The translations under genes and the position numbers were made by a program. A stretch of DNA of 64,000 nt. It comes from Streptomyces sp. Je 1-79. GTDB lineage: Bacteria; Actinomycetota; Actinomycetes; Streptomycetales; Streptomycetaceae. Under the pieces are notes generated by a model that ran no database searches, was not told where the DNA came from, and worked only from the letters and a program-made list of their open reading frames with translations. Positions 43,514-52,481 of the stretch are shown one piece after another. The stretch's first letter is position 1. Every line of letters begins with the position of its first letter. The stretch is taken from positions 602,026-666,025 of the forward strand of contig NZ_JAMGSL010000001.1 of the NCBI RefSeq assembly GCF_025195125.1, given 5' to 3'.

Positions 43514-43623
43514 CGCAGCCTCCCTCGGGATTCGCCTTGTGAGAGGGCGGACGGCGGGGGCAGGTTGTCTCACCGACGCGATCATGTGCGGGGCCCCTCC
43601 CCATGGCCGCGCCGGCGGCGCCG

Positions 43624-43629
43624 TACGCT
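43624..43629 (+). promoter_or_regulatory. -10 box (TACGCT) of a probable leaderless promoter
   Basis: TACGCT ends 6 bases before GTG 43636, with no ribosome-binding site. This suggests that the GNAT transcript starts at the start codon. Confidence 0.45.
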
Positions 43630-43635
43630 CTACGG

Positions 43636-44439
43636 GTGACTCTGCGCGCTCTGCACGACCGATCCGCCCTGGCCGACCGCTTCGACCGGGACCCGGCGAT
43701 GCACCTGATGGAACTCGGCGACCTCGACGATCTGCTGTGGCCGCACACCAGCTGGTACACGGTCTCTGAGGGCGGTCCGGTCGCGCTGCTCTACGCGGTC
43801 GGCGACATTCCCACCCTGCTCGCCTTCTCCCGTCCCGGCCAGGCGGCGGAGCTGGAGGAGCTGACCGGTGCGCTGCTGCCCGTCCTTCCCCGTCGCTTCT
43901 TCGGCCACCTGACCGGAGAAGCCGCCAAGGTGCTGGAGTCGGCGTACGAGGTGCAGCGCCACGGCGTCCTGCTGCGGATGGCGCTCACCGATCCCGGCCC
44001 CGCCGCTGCCCACCCGGCCGGCCCGTGGCAGCCCGCCCCGCTGGGCCGGGCCGACCTGCCGGAGCTGCTGGAGCTGTTCGCGGTGGCGTACCCGGGCAAC
44101 TGGTTCGACGACCGGATGCTGGACACCGGCCAGTACGTGGGCGCCCGGCGCGACGGACGGCTGGTCGCCGTTGCGGGGGTGCACGTCTACTCGCCCACGT
44201 ACCGTGTCGCCGCGATCGGGAACGTCACCACCCACCCCGAGGTGCGCGGGCAGGGCGCGGGCGGAGCCTGCGTGGCCGAGTTGTGCCGACGGCTCGGAAA
44301 GACCGTGGACCACGTCGGGCTGAACGTCCGGGCGGACAACGCCACGGCCGTCGGGCTCTACCGCAGGCTCGGCTTCTCCGAGGTCACGGAGTTCACCGAG
44401 GCCACGTTCACGGCACTCCCGCAGGGCACGGCCGGCTGA
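43636..44439 (+). CDS. GNAT-family N-acetyltransferase
   Basis: The 267-residue protein has an N-terminal domain (LRALHDRSALADRFDRDPAMHLMELGDLDDLLWPHTSWY) and a C-terminal GNAT domain with NVTTHPEVRGQGAGGACVAEL, the acetyl-CoA pyrophosphate-binding motif (RGQGAG), followed by LNVRADNATAVGLYRRLGF. The two-domain form resembles FR47-like acetyltransferases. The acceptor is unknown. GTG 43636 is preferred to ATG 43603, because the -10 box sits just upstream. Confidence 0.85.
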   Translation: MTLRALHDRSALADRFDRDPAMHLMELGDLDDLLWPHTSWYTVSEGGPVALLYAVGDIPTLLAFSRPGQAAELEELTGALLPVLPRRFFGHLTGEAAKVLESAYEVQRHGVLLRMALTDPGPAAAHPAGPWQPAPLGRADLPELLELFAVAYPGNWFDDRMLDTGQYVGARRDGRLVAVAGVHVYSPTYRVAAIGNVTTHPEVRGQGAGGACVAELCRRLGKTVDHVGLNVRADNATAVGLYRRLGFSEVTEFTEATFTALPQGTAG

Positions 44440-44585
44440 CCACCCGGACAGCCAGGAACTCGCCGGCAACGCCTCCGGCAGCGCTCGGTGCCCGGCGAGG
44501 CAGAGCCTGTAGCCCGTTCGCGGCCACCTCCCTACGGCCCACCCGCGCCGTGCCGCCTACCGCGGCCCACCCGCGCCCTCACCCC

Positions 44586-44978
44586 CTACCGCGGCTCCGT
44601 CGCGATCTGGATCAGGTTGCCGCAGGTGTCGTCGAAGACCGCGGTGGTGACGGGGCCCATCTCCAGGGGCTCCTGGACGAAGAGGACGCCGAGGCCGCTC
44701 AGGCGCTCGTACTCCGCGTGCACGTCCTCGACGGCGAACTGGGCGAGCGGGATGCCGTCCTGGGTGAGCGCGTCGCGGTAGGTCTTGACGGCCGGGTGGC
44801 CGGCGGGCTCCAGGAGGAGTTCGGTGCCGCCGGGCTCGTCGGGCGAGACGACGGTCAGCCACCGGTCCGTCTCGCCCAGCGGGACGTCGTGCTTCTTCAC
44901 GAAGCCGAGGATCTCGGTGTAGAAGCGCAGGGCCTTGGCCTGGTCGTCGACGAAGACGCTGGTCAGATGGATCTTCAT
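44586..44978 (-). CDS. VOC-family (glyoxalase/bleomycin-resistance-like) protein
   Basis: The 130-residue protein has paired beta-alpha-beta units: IHLTSVFVDDQAKALRFYTEILGF, then GTELLLEP and LAQFAVEDVHAEYERLSGLGVLF, ending VFDDTCGNLIQIA. Metal-binding positions of the VOC fold (His2-type first strand, Glu in LLLEP, Gln/Asn in CGNLIQI) are present. It may bind or break down a toxic small molecule. It overlaps the ArsR gene stop (ATGA) and is therefore co-translated and likely repressed by ArsR. Confidence 0.87.
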   Translation of the reverse strand: MKIHLTSVFVDDQAKALRFYTEILGFVKKHDVPLGETDRWLTVVSPDEPGGTELLLEPAGHPAVKTYRDALTQDGIPLAQFAVEDVHAEYERLSGLGVLFVQEPLEMGPVTTAVFDDTCGNLIQIATEPR

Positions 44979-45277
44979 GGGGTGCTCTTCTCCGGTCCGG
45001 ATGGGTCGGTCACGAGCCATCGCTCGGCGATCTGCCGCAGCGGGGCCGTGTTCAGGTCGTGGAACTTGTAGCGGCCCTCCCGCCTGGTCTCGACGAGCCC
45101 GGCGGCCTCCAGCACGGCCAGGTGCTGGGACACCGCCTGGCGAGAGATGCCGAGCTGATGCCTCATGCTCAGCCGCGAGCAGATCTCGAACAGTGTCTGT
45201 CCGGACTTCTCCGTGAGCTCGTCGAGGATGGTGCGGCGGGTGGAGTCGGCCAAGGCTTTGAAAAGGTCGTCGGCCAC
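44975..45277 (-). CDS. ArsR-family HTH regulator
   Basis: The 100-residue winged-helix protein reads ADDLFKALADSTRRTILDELTE, then LGISRQAVSQHLAVLEAAGLVETRREGRYKFHDLN. No metal-binding cysteine pair is visible, as in the regulators that govern VOC or SRPBCC genes. GTG 45277 is chosen; a longer frame to 45328 would run through the operator at 45286-45311. It is first in an operon with the VOC gene, with a 4-base overlap. Confidence 0.9.
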   Translation of the reverse strand: MADDLFKALADSTRRTILDELTEKSGQTLFEICSRLSMRHQLGISRQAVSQHLAVLEAAGLVETRREGRYKFHDLNTAPLRQIAERWLVTDPSGPEKSTP

Positions 45278-45285
45278 GACCTCAG

Positions 45286-45311
45286 GATAGGCAAGCAACC
45301 ACTTGCCTATC
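45286..45311. promoter_or_regulatory. ArsR operator, 26-bp inverted repeat
   Basis: Perfect 10-bp arms, GATAGGCAAG and CTTGCCTATC, flank a 6-base centre and end 9 bases before the ArsR start. This is the clearest operator in the window. Confidence 0.75.
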
Positions 45312-45581
45312 AAGTCGGGCTTCGCCATCGGCGGCTACTTCCACGCCGGCGCCACCAGCGCCGTCGCCGACAGCGCCGGAGGCGGAGCGAGCGGCCGCCC
45401 CTGCCTTCCCGCCGCGTACCGGATCATGGCGGATCATGGCAGTTCGCCGGATCGGGCACGGTCCGGGTGACCGAGACCCCCTCCGCGTGGCTTCATGGTG
45501 GTGTACGGGTCCGGTGGCGCCCCACGGCTCCGCCGCGACGCGTACGGCACACCGTCGAGAACCGCGCCGAGGTGATCCGTG
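45312..45581. other. gap with a GGATCATGGC tandem repeat
   Basis: This 270-base stretch upstream of the TPR gene has no gene. It contains GGATCATGGC twice in tandem (45421-45440). The part from 45330 to 45420 has coding-like composition but no recognisable protein. Confidence 0.4.
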
Positions 45582-47081
45582 ATGGCGAAGGACCGGTACG
45601 GCAACTCCCTGCACGCGTGCACGCCCGAAGCGGCCGGGCACCTGGACCGCGCCGTGGCGGCCCTGCTGCACTTCAGCCCCGAGGTGGCTCCGGCCGTCGA
45701 GGATGCCGTCGCGGCAGCCCCCACCTCACCCGTGGCCCAGTCGTTCGCCGCCTATCTCGGGCTGCTGGGGACCGAGCCCGGCGAGGCCGCCGAGGCGCGC
45801 CGCCGGTTCCACCACTTCGCGACCGGGACCGATGGCTCGGCCCTTCCCGTACGGGACCGGCTGCACATGGCCGCGGCCGGCGCATGGCTGGCGGGCGACC
45901 TGAAGCGGGCGGGCGCGCATCTCGAAGAGCTCACCCTGATGTACCCCCGAGATGCCCTCGCCCTCGCGGTCGGCCACCAGCTCGACTTCTTCACCGGCGA
46001 CGCGGTGCGCCTGCGCGACAGGATCGGCGCCGCCCTGTCGGAGTGGGACACGGCCGAGCCCCATCGCGGCATGGTGCTGGGCATGTACGCCTTCGGCCTG
46101 GAGGAATCGGGGCACTACGCCCTCGCCGAGGAGGCGGGACTCGCCGCCGTCGAACAGAACCCCCGCGACGTCTGGGCGATCCACGCGGTGGTCCACACCT
46201 ATGAGATGCAGGGCCGTGTCGCCGACGGCATCGGCTATCTGGACGCCCGGCTCGGCGACTGGGCGGACGGCAACTACCTCAACGTGCACAACTGGTGGCA
46301 CTACGCGCTGTACGCCCTGGAGGCCGGTGACACCGGCACGGCGCTGCGCATCTACGACGCCGCGATCAACAACGAGGCCTCCTCCGGGCTCGCGATGGAA
46401 CTGCTGGACGCGTCCGCGCTGCTGTGGCGGTTCCACCTCGCCGGCATCGGCCAGGCGGCTCGCTGGGAGACGCTGGCCGACGCGTGGGCCGCGCGGGCCG
46501 ACCCGCCCTACTACGCGTTCAACGACGTGCACGCCGTCATGTCGTACGCGGGCTCCGGGAGGCTGGATGCCGCGGAACGGCTCGTCGCCGACCGTCGACA
46601 GTGGCTCGCGAAGGCCGGCAGGGGCGGTGCGGACTCCGTCACCAACCACAGGATGACGGCCGAGATCGGTCTGCCCGTCTGCGAGGCCCTCATCGCCCAT
46701 GCGCGCGGGCGCCACCGGACCGTCGTGGAACTGCTCCTGCCGCTGCGCCGCCGGTTCCACGAATTCGGCGGCAGCCACGCCCAACGCGACGCGGTGCAGA
46801 GGACGCTGGTCGACTCCGCGCTGCGGGCCGGCCGCCACGACCTGACCCGTGCCCTGATCAGCGAACGCATCGGCCTCCGGCCCGACAGCACCTACAACTG
46901 GCTGACCCGGGCCGACCTCGCGGACGCCCTGGGGGACGCGGCCCAGGCCGCCGTGGCCCGTGACCGCGCCCGCACGGCGGAGGGCTCCGCCGCGAAGGCA
47001 CTGCACCGGCGCCCGCCGTTCCCGCCGTCGAACGGCCCTGGCGTCACCGGTCTGCCTGGCGGCCCGACAGCGCCCTGGTGA
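45582..47081 (+). CDS. TTC38-like tetratricopeptide-repeat protein
   Basis: The 499-residue protein begins AKDRYGNSLHACTPEAAGHLDRAVAALLHF and then has repeated helix pairs (DLKRAGAHLEELTLMYPRDALALAVGHQLDFFTGD, GHYALAEEAGLAAVEQNPRDVWAIHAVVHTYEMQGR, NYLNVHNWWHYALYALEAGD). The NVHNWWH-ALYALE stretch is a hallmark of the TTC38 family, whose function is unknown. ATG 45582 immediately follows GTG 45579. Its 3' end overlaps the convergent membrane protein gene by 38 bases. The C-terminal tail is Pro/Gly-rich. Confidence 0.83.
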   Translation: MAKDRYGNSLHACTPEAAGHLDRAVAALLHFSPEVAPAVEDAVAAAPTSPVAQSFAAYLGLLGTEPGEAAEARRRFHHFATGTDGSALPVRDRLHMAAAGAWLAGDLKRAGAHLEELTLMYPRDALALAVGHQLDFFTGDAVRLRDRIGAALSEWDTAEPHRGMVLGMYAFGLEESGHYALAEEAGLAAVEQNPRDVWAIHAVVHTYEMQGRVADGIGYLDARLGDWADGNYLNVHNWWHYALYALEAGDTGTALRIYDAAINNEASSGLAMELLDASALLWRFHLAGIGQAARWETLADAWAARADPPYYAFNDVHAVMSYAGSGRLDAAERLVADRRQWLAKAGRGGADSVTNHRMTAEIGLPVCEALIAHARGRHRTVVELLLPLRRRFHEFGGSHAQRDAVQRTLVDSALRAGRHDLTRALISERIGLRPDSTYNWLTRADLADALGDAAQAAVARDRARTAEGSAAKALHRRPPFPPSNGPGVTGLPGGPTAPW

Positions 47082-47850
47082 GGTATGCGCCACCCACGAT
47101 CAGGGCCACGCCCAGCCACCACACATCGCTCGCGAAGATGAGGACGGCGATTCCGATGGGGACCAGCAGCCCGGCCAGCGGCAGCAGCATCCCTGCCAGG
47201 TGCGGTGGTTCGGGCGCGGAGCTGTCCGCCTCGTGCCGGGCCCGGGCGCGTACGACGTCCGGGTACCAGTCGGTGAAGCGCAGGGCGGCCATGATGGCCA
47301 GGATCTGGATGATCCACCCGGTCCAGATGTTGTTCGCGTTGTGCAGTACCAGGTCGCCGTACGCGCCGGCGATGGCGGCGATCAGGAAGGCCAGCCCCCA
47401 CACCCCGGTGATGACGTAGTTGGTCCGCAGGAAGGGGGGCTTGTGCCAGTACGCCGGCTCGACCTGTTCTCGTGCGTACTGGAGGGTGAAGGGCATACGG
47501 AACGCCATGGACCCGAACGCGATCAGGACGAGGGCGAGGTTGGACACCTCCCCGGCGTACGTCTCCAGCCAGCGCAGGGTGCCGTCGCTCGCGAGGATGC
47601 CGACGACGGCCAGCACGGCGAAGAACACCATGTCGGCGAGTTCCAGCAACTTCCAGGAACTTCCCCGGTTGACGATCCGCCCGGCCGCGACGAGCGCGAT
47701 CGTCGTCGCCAGGGCGAGCGCGACCGCGATCTCGAACCGGCCGGGTCCGACGAGCAGCGAGAACACGATCCACGGCGCCATCCCGACGACCGGGTTCTCC
47801 AGGAATCCGGCCACAGCACCGCGGTCCGTGGTGGGTGCCTCGGTCTTCAC
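47044..47850 (-). CDS. integral membrane protein of unknown function
   Basis: The 268-residue protein has seven or eight predicted helices (VGMAPWIVFSLLVGPG, FEIAVALALATTIALVAAGRIV, ADMVFFAVLAVVGILA, LALVLIAFGSMAFRM, YVITGVWGLAFLIAAIAGAYG, WTGWIIQILAIMAALRF and two near the C-terminus). No transport motif was found; it resembles a conserved Streptomyces membrane protein. GTG 47850 is favoured for the GGAGAGG before it; the frame extends to 47886. It is convergent with the TPR gene. Confidence 0.7.
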   Translation of the reverse strand: MKTEAPTTDRGAVAGFLENPVVGMAPWIVFSLLVGPGRFEIAVALALATTIALVAAGRIVNRGSSWKLLELADMVFFAVLAVVGILASDGTLRWLETYAGEVSNLALVLIAFGSMAFRMPFTLQYAREQVEPAYWHKPPFLRTNYVITGVWGLAFLIAAIAGAYGDLVLHNANNIWTGWIIQILAIMAALRFTDWYPDVVRARARHEADSSAPEPPHLAGMLLPLAGLLVPIGIAVLIFASDVWWLGVALIVGGAYLTRALSGRQADR

Positions 47851-47965
47851 CTCTCCAGATTGCGCGATGCGGGCCGAGGGGTCCATTCGAGGGATTGGAA
47901 CCCCCTGGTCGGGGCCTTCGGGCGGAAACCCGGTGCGAGGGCCCCGGGCGTGCGGCCCCCGGGCC

Positions 47966-49102
47966 TCAGGACCGCGCGTTGAGCTCGGCGACGATCGAGG
48001 CGGGTGTGTGACCGCTGCCGTCGGCCAACCGGTGGAAGTCGACGGAGACGAAGTTCGGGTCGCGGCCTCCGGCCGCGGGCCGGCATCGCTCGGCGATCCG
48101 ATCCCTCAACTTGGTGCCGTTGTCGAGGGCCGCCGTGAGGACGGTGGGCACGTTGCGGTGGTGACTCATCGTGAACAGCCGCCGGAATCCGGGCTCCTGA
48201 CGGTCCAGAGGCAGGTCGGACCAGCGGCTGACGCACGCCAGGTCGTTGCCCATGTCCCCGAGGCTCCAGAAGTTGCTGACGGTCCAGGACCTGTCGTACA
48301 TGACGCCCAGGTGCTCGCGGTCCGAGCGGTCGGAGAAGACCAGCAGCCGCTTCCCGACGGTGACGAGGTCGGCCACCTTGGGCCATCCCTGCTGCCGTAC
48401 GTCCCAGGCGTCGGGCAGGAACAGCAGCTCGGACAGCCCCCTGACCCTGCTGAGGGAGTTCCCTAGCTGGTCGGCGCCGACGTAGTCCTCGAGGAAGACG
48501 GTCACGACCTCCTCGGGGTGCGCGGCGAGGAAGTCCACGACGGTCTGCATCGTGCCGTGGAACGACTGGCGCGGAAGCGCGTACGTGGCGCCGGCGAAGG
48601 TCTTGCACTCGCCGTGGCACAGGTACACGTCGCTGGGGTAGCAGTCGCTGCCGAAGCTGATGACGCAGAGCCAGGTGCTGCGCTCGTACCAGTGGGTGTC
48701 CAGGCTCAACCCGCGTACGCCGTTGTCGAGCTGGGCTCGCACGGACTCGGACTGGTTCACCGAACTCCAGCGGGAGTCCTCGTAGTTGGTGAAGGCGTTG
48801 TGGGTGGTCAGGAAGGAGACCTCGTCGAGGCGGCGGTCGCCCCAGCGAGCGGTGGCCGAGTCGGCGTCGAGGGGGGTTCCGGCGGATGCGGATCCGACGG
48901 ACGTGGGTCCGGCGGGAGGGGCCGCGGCCGGGGCGGAGGCGGTCGCGAGGGCCGGCGTGCCGAGGAGGGTCACCAGGAGGAGGAGCACGAAGGAGTACCG
49001 TCCGGATCTTCGCACGGACGCGGCGCGAGCGGTCCGCGGGCCGGATACCGGTGCGGCGCGGAGGCGCCCACGGGCCAGCCGCTGCATGTTCATGCCAATC
49101 AT
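47966..49102 (-). CDS. secreted PI-PLC X-domain phosphodiesterase-like protein
   Basis: The 378-residue protein has a basic N-terminal region and a hydrophobic signal (YSFVLLLLVTLLGTPALATA). The catalytic-type motif is FLTTHNAFTNYEDSRW (first His) and GVRGLSLDTHWY (second Asp/His region), followed by VYLCHGECKTFAG, the order of PLC-like phosphodiesterases (TIM barrel). It may cleave glycerophospholipids or phosphoinositides. ATG 49102 or ATG 49093 are both possible; a TACCCT -10 candidate 7 bases before 49102 suggests leaderless transcription. It is downstream of, and separate from, the HAD gene. Confidence 0.83.
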   Translation of the reverse strand: MIGMNMQRLARGRLRAAPVSGPRTARAASVRRSGRYSFVLLLLVTLLGTPALATASAPAAAPPAGPTSVGSASAGTPLDADSATARWGDRRLDEVSFLTTHNAFTNYEDSRWSSVNQSESVRAQLDNGVRGLSLDTHWYERSTWLCVISFGSDCYPSDVYLCHGECKTFAGATYALPRQSFHGTMQTVVDFLAAHPEEVVTVFLEDYVGADQLGNSLSRVRGLSELLFLPDAWDVRQQGWPKVADLVTVGKRLLVFSDRSDREHLGVMYDRSWTVSNFWSLGDMGNDLACVSRWSDLPLDRQEPGFRRLFTMSHHRNVPTVLTAALDNGTKLRDRIAERCRPAAGGRDPNFVSVDFHRLADGSGHTPASIVAELNARS

Positions 49103-49210
49103 GCGCCGGAGGGTAGCGCGCGGGTCGTCGATTCGCCGCCCTGCGGACGTGACTGGCCGGTATCCGACAGTCGGCATCCGACGGGCCATGACGCCGTCGC
49201 GGAGTGGAGA

Positions 49211-49744
49211 TCAGGTGCCGACGGGCGCGCTCTCGTGCCTCAGCCACACGCCGAGGGCGGCGAAGTCGGCATCCGTGAGCCCTCGACGCGGGTCGACACG
49301 ATGAAGCAGCGCGTGACCCCGATGGTGTGCGGCGACCCAGTGGCGATCGGTGTCGGTGATCTCGTCGTCGACCCAGGCGAAGGACCGTCCCGCTGCCTGG
49401 TCGACCAGTCCGCGTGTCTTCCAGTGCAAGCCGCTCCACTCGTCGTGCTCGTCGACAGCGGTCGGATCCGGCCAGTCCACGACGGGCAACGGGGGCAGAC
49501 CCAGGCGTGGCGCGATGTACGCGTTCGCCTCGGACATCCATGTCGTCGCCCAGACCAGCTCGCACGGCAGCGCCGCCAGCCGGGTTCCGAGCCCGGGGTC
49601 GATCCTGGCCAGCAGCGGGTTCGCGTCAGCCTCCGGCGCCCCGGGAGTGGCCGGGTACGTCGGATACTCCTGCGACGGTGCTCCGAAGGGGATGAGCGGT
49701 CCGTCGACGTCGAGGTAGAGCAGGGGGAGTACGGAGCCGGTCAC
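49211..49744 (-). CDS. HAD-like hydrolase
   Basis: The 177-residue protein begins LLYLDVDGPLIPFG, HAD motif I (DxD), and has ELVWATTWMSEAN (motif II Thr) and FAWVDDEITDTDRHW (motif IV acids). The form resembles the small HAD domain proteins of actinobacteria, with phosphatase activity likely. Its start lies within the FUSC stop (ATGA overlap, 49741-49744), so it is translated downstream of FUSC. The relation of the two is unknown. Confidence 0.83.
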   Translation of the reverse strand: MTGSVLPLLYLDVDGPLIPFGAPSQEYPTYPATPGAPEADANPLLARIDPGLGTRLAALPCELVWATTWMSEANAYIAPRLGLPPLPVVDWPDPTAVDEHDEWSGLHWKTRGLVDQAAGRSFAWVDDEITDTDRHWVAAHHRGHALLHRVDPRRGLTDADFAALGVWLRHESAPVGT

Positions 49745-51996
49745 GGCGCCACGCTAGCGCCTCCGCTCCCGCTCCCGCCTCCCCTCCCGGTCCCCGGCCC
49801 GCTCCCTTCCCCGGGCCCGCCTCCCCTCCCCGTCCCTGGCCCGGTCGCGCCCCCGACCCTGCCCCGGCTCTCCGCGAACTCGCCGGTGATGCGTTCCAGG
49901 TCCGTCATCAGCGAATCCAGCCACGACGCGGTTGCGTAGTACAGCCGTGGCGCGCCCGGGGGCTCCGCGGAGAAGTCGTCGAAGGCCCGGGCGCGCAGCG
50001 GCACGGACGTGTCAGGGGTGTCGCCGCTCGGGTCGAGGCGTGCGGAGACCAGGAGCATGCCCGCCGCCACCCGGTCGCCGATCCGGGTGAGCGCCTCGGT
50101 CGGCTCCTGGTCCAGGGGCGGGACGACAGCCGGCTCGGGCGGTACGAGCAACCGGTCCGCGCCCCACAGCGCGTGGTGGCCGGCCATGAGCGAGGCCTGC
50201 CAGTCGTACGTGCCGGAGGGCACCGCCAGCCCTCTCGGTTCGCTCTGGTACTGCGCGTACGCGGCCTCCGCCATGATGAGCGCGTGCTGCAGCGACCGGT
50301 GCCCGGGGGCGGTCACGACCGGCACGCGCGTCCCGCCATCGGCGACCTGGGCGGTCGTGTCCACCACCGTCTCCGCGGTGTGGCGCAGCAGCGTCGCCAC
50401 CGACCGCCGCAACTCGTCATGGGCGCCCCGGGGCCAGGCGAACAGCCCGAACACGGCGCCGATCGCGCTGCCGGCCAGCACGTCCAGCAGACGGAACTCC
50501 GCGAGCTGCCAGGTCGCGGGCGCCAACTGGGCGAAGACCAGCGCGACGACCACCGTGAACATGGCCTGCGCCCAGCCCACGCCCTTCACCGGCCCCAAGG
50601 CGAAGGTGACCAGCATCAGCGGAGGCAGCGCGGCCGCGTACACCTCGATGTCCGTCCCGACCAGCGTCAGCAGCGTGGCGGCGACGAGCGCTCCGACGAG
50701 GGTCCCGGTGAGCGCCACCCGCACCGTGCTCCTCGTCTCCCGCGCCGTCGTACGGGTCAGGCTGAGCGTGGCGAGGAGCAGCCAGAAGCCGTGCGGAAGC
50801 GTGTCGATCCCGGCGATCGTCCGGGCCGCCGCGAGAGCCAGGCTGATGCGTACCGCGTTCTGGAAGAACACGGACCGCTGTCCGACGTGCCCCGTCAGCC
50901 GTCGCCACCACAACGCCGGCGCCCGCATCCCCGCGTACCAGAACCGCCCCGCCGCCGCAGTCGCCGCGGCCGCCCGGCCCCGTACGGCCAGGTCCGCCGC
51001 CGTGGACATCGCGAGCGCCGCGTCCGCCACCTCCAGGACCGCCGCATGGCGGCGCAGCACGGCGGGCGCGGTGTCCTCCTCCGGAGCCGTCGCCAGAGCC
51101 TGCCGTACCCGCCACAGCTCGGCATGCGCGCCGGTCGTCGGCGCCCGGCCACGCAGCCGGGCGGCGGTCTCCGCCGAGCAGGCCCGCACGGCGCGCAGCG
51201 CGTCCAGCCCGGCGTGTTCCGACGCGGGGCCGCCGGGCATCGGCGGCAGCAGCGCCAGCCGGGCCAGCAGTGTGCGCGCCCCGAGCCCGGTCTGGGCCAG
51301 GGCGCGGTCCCGTAGGCCCGGCCCCGCCGGCCGCTCGGCCTCAGGGACCCGCGAGGACCTCAGCGCCTTGCCGGCGGCCCGGGCCGCAGTGAGGACCGGC
51401 GCGTCGGAGAGCACGTACGGGGGCGAGGCCAGCGCGTCGGCACACCGCTCCGCGCAGTCGGCGGCCCGGGCGGCCAGCTCCCGGTACGAGACGGTCGGCG
51501 GACGATCGGGCAGCAGGAACGCCTCGGCGAGGATCAGCAGGGCCAGGCCGACCGTCGCGCCCACCAGCCGTTCGCCGAGGGAGCCGGGGTCGTAGGGCGG
51601 GAAGGACGGCAGGATGTACATCAGCTGCAGCCCGGGCGCGGCGCCGGCCGTGCGCGGGCCGCCTGCGGCGATGAAGGCCAGCACGAAGCCGACGACCAGC
51701 ATGCCGAGAGCGGCGCTCCACGTGCGTACGGAGAGGTACGTGCCGATCGTGACGAGCACCCAGCAGGCGGGCACCGACGGCAGCAGCACCGCGGCCCGCT
51801 GCCGTCCTGTTCCGGGGATGTGCGACAGGCCGGCCATCGAGACCGCAGCGAAGAGCGCGTACGTGGCGGCGACGGCCGAGTCGAAGCCGTACAGGAACAG
51901 GTAGAAACCGGCGCTTGCGGCGAGCGTGACCCGCACCGACCGGCGTGCCGCCGCCGCGTAGGCGGCCGGCAGCCGCACCCTGGGAAGGCGACCCAT
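49741..51996 (-). CDS. FUSC-family membrane protein (aromatic acid exporter-like)
   Basis: The 751-residue protein has two membrane blocks of about six helices (YAAAARRSVRVTLAASAGFYLFL to LLILAEAFLL, and SVFFQNAVRISLALAAARTI to VLAGSAIGAVFGLFAWP) separated by a cytoplasmic domain of about 220 residues. This two-block arrangement is that of the FUSC/aromatic acid exporter family, often an efflux component for hydroxylated aromatics. The C-terminus is a long Gly/Pro/Ser/Thr-rich repeat (GGGPGEGSGPGTGRGGG), encoded by C/G-rich DNA at 49752-49860. It is the first gene of a two-gene unit with the HAD hydrolase. Confidence 0.86.
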   Translation of the reverse strand: MGRLPRVRLPAAYAAAARRSVRVTLAASAGFYLFLYGFDSAVAATYALFAAVSMAGLSHIPGTGRQRAAVLLPSVPACWVLVTIGTYLSVRTWSAALGMLVVGFVLAFIAAGGPRTAGAAPGLQLMYILPSFPPYDPGSLGERLVGATVGLALLILAEAFLLPDRPPTVSYRELAARAADCAERCADALASPPYVLSDAPVLTAARAAGKALRSSRVPEAERPAGPGLRDRALAQTGLGARTLLARLALLPPMPGGPASEHAGLDALRAVRACSAETAARLRGRAPTTGAHAELWRVRQALATAPEEDTAPAVLRRHAAVLEVADAALAMSTAADLAVRGRAAAATAAAGRFWYAGMRAPALWWRRLTGHVGQRSVFFQNAVRISLALAAARTIAGIDTLPHGFWLLLATLSLTRTTARETRSTVRVALTGTLVGALVAATLLTLVGTDIEVYAAALPPLMLVTFALGPVKGVGWAQAMFTVVVALVFAQLAPATWQLAEFRLLDVLAGSAIGAVFGLFAWPRGAHDELRRSVATLLRHTAETVVDTTAQVADGGTRVPVVTAPGHRSLQHALIMAEAAYAQYQSEPRGLAVPSGTYDWQASLMAGHHALWGADRLLVPPEPAVVPPLDQEPTEALTRIGDRVAAGMLLVSARLDPSGDTPDTSVPLRARAFDDFSAEPPGAPRLYYATASWLDSLMTDLERITGEFAESRGRVGGATGPGTGRGGGPGEGSGPGTGRGGGSGSGGASVAP

Positions 51997-52094
51997 GTCA
52001 ACAGCATCACCCGACGCGCGCCCTCCGGCACGGGCGGCGGGGTGTCCGGGTGGCTGGCCGGCCGGGGTCTGCGCGCGACGGTGCGCCGTCGGCG

Positions 52095-52478
52095 TCAGTC
52101 CGAGGAGATGCGCCAGGACCTCAGGCGATCGGCGATGTCGTACGAGTCCAGGCGCAGCGCCCGGATCTCGTTGATCAGGTCACGCCACGGCTCGAACGAG
52201 GTGTCCACCCGGTGCCCGGACGCCTCCAGGTAGCAGATCGCGATGCCGTAGCCGTAGAGCTCGTTCCGGGCCGGGAGCGGGCGCAGCAGGACGCACTCCT
52301 CCAGGAACACGGCGGCGCGCCAGAAGGCGTCGGGATCGGCGTGGTCGAGCCGGGGGGTGTTCACCCGGTGGCGGGCGGACATTCCGGCCAGCACCGAAAG
52401 GTCGTTGACGGTGAGGTCCTTGCGCAGGATGTCCTCTTGGCGCGCCAGGAGCCATCGGTGGTCGACGCGCAGTTCCAC
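52095..52478 (-). CDS. Doc/Fic-like toxin of a toxin-antitoxin pair (degenerate Fic motif)
   Basis: The 127-residue protein begins ELRVDHRWLLARQEDIL and has AFWRAAVFLEECVLLRPLPARNELYGYGIAICYLEASGHRVD, ending SYDIADRLRSWR. I recall this as the Streptomyces Fic/Doc-family toxin type. The Fic motif (HPFxDGNKR) is replaced by RPLPARNELY: the catalytic His, Gly and Lys are absent, so AMP transfer or phosphorylation is doubtful. Three bases separate it from the upstream antitoxin. Confidence 0.72.
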   Translation of the reverse strand: MELRVDHRWLLARQEDILRKDLTVNDLSVLAGMSARHRVNTPRLDHADPDAFWRAAVFLEECVLLRPLPARNELYGYGIAICYLEASGHRVDTSFEPWRDLINEIRALRLDSYDIADRLRSWRISSD

Positions 52479-52481
52479 GGG

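Noticed and set aside
49752..49860. C/G-rich repeats at the end of the FUSC gene as an independent repeat element
   Set aside because: They encode the Gly/Pro/Ser-rich C-terminal tail of FUSC and are in frame, so are treated as part of the gene.
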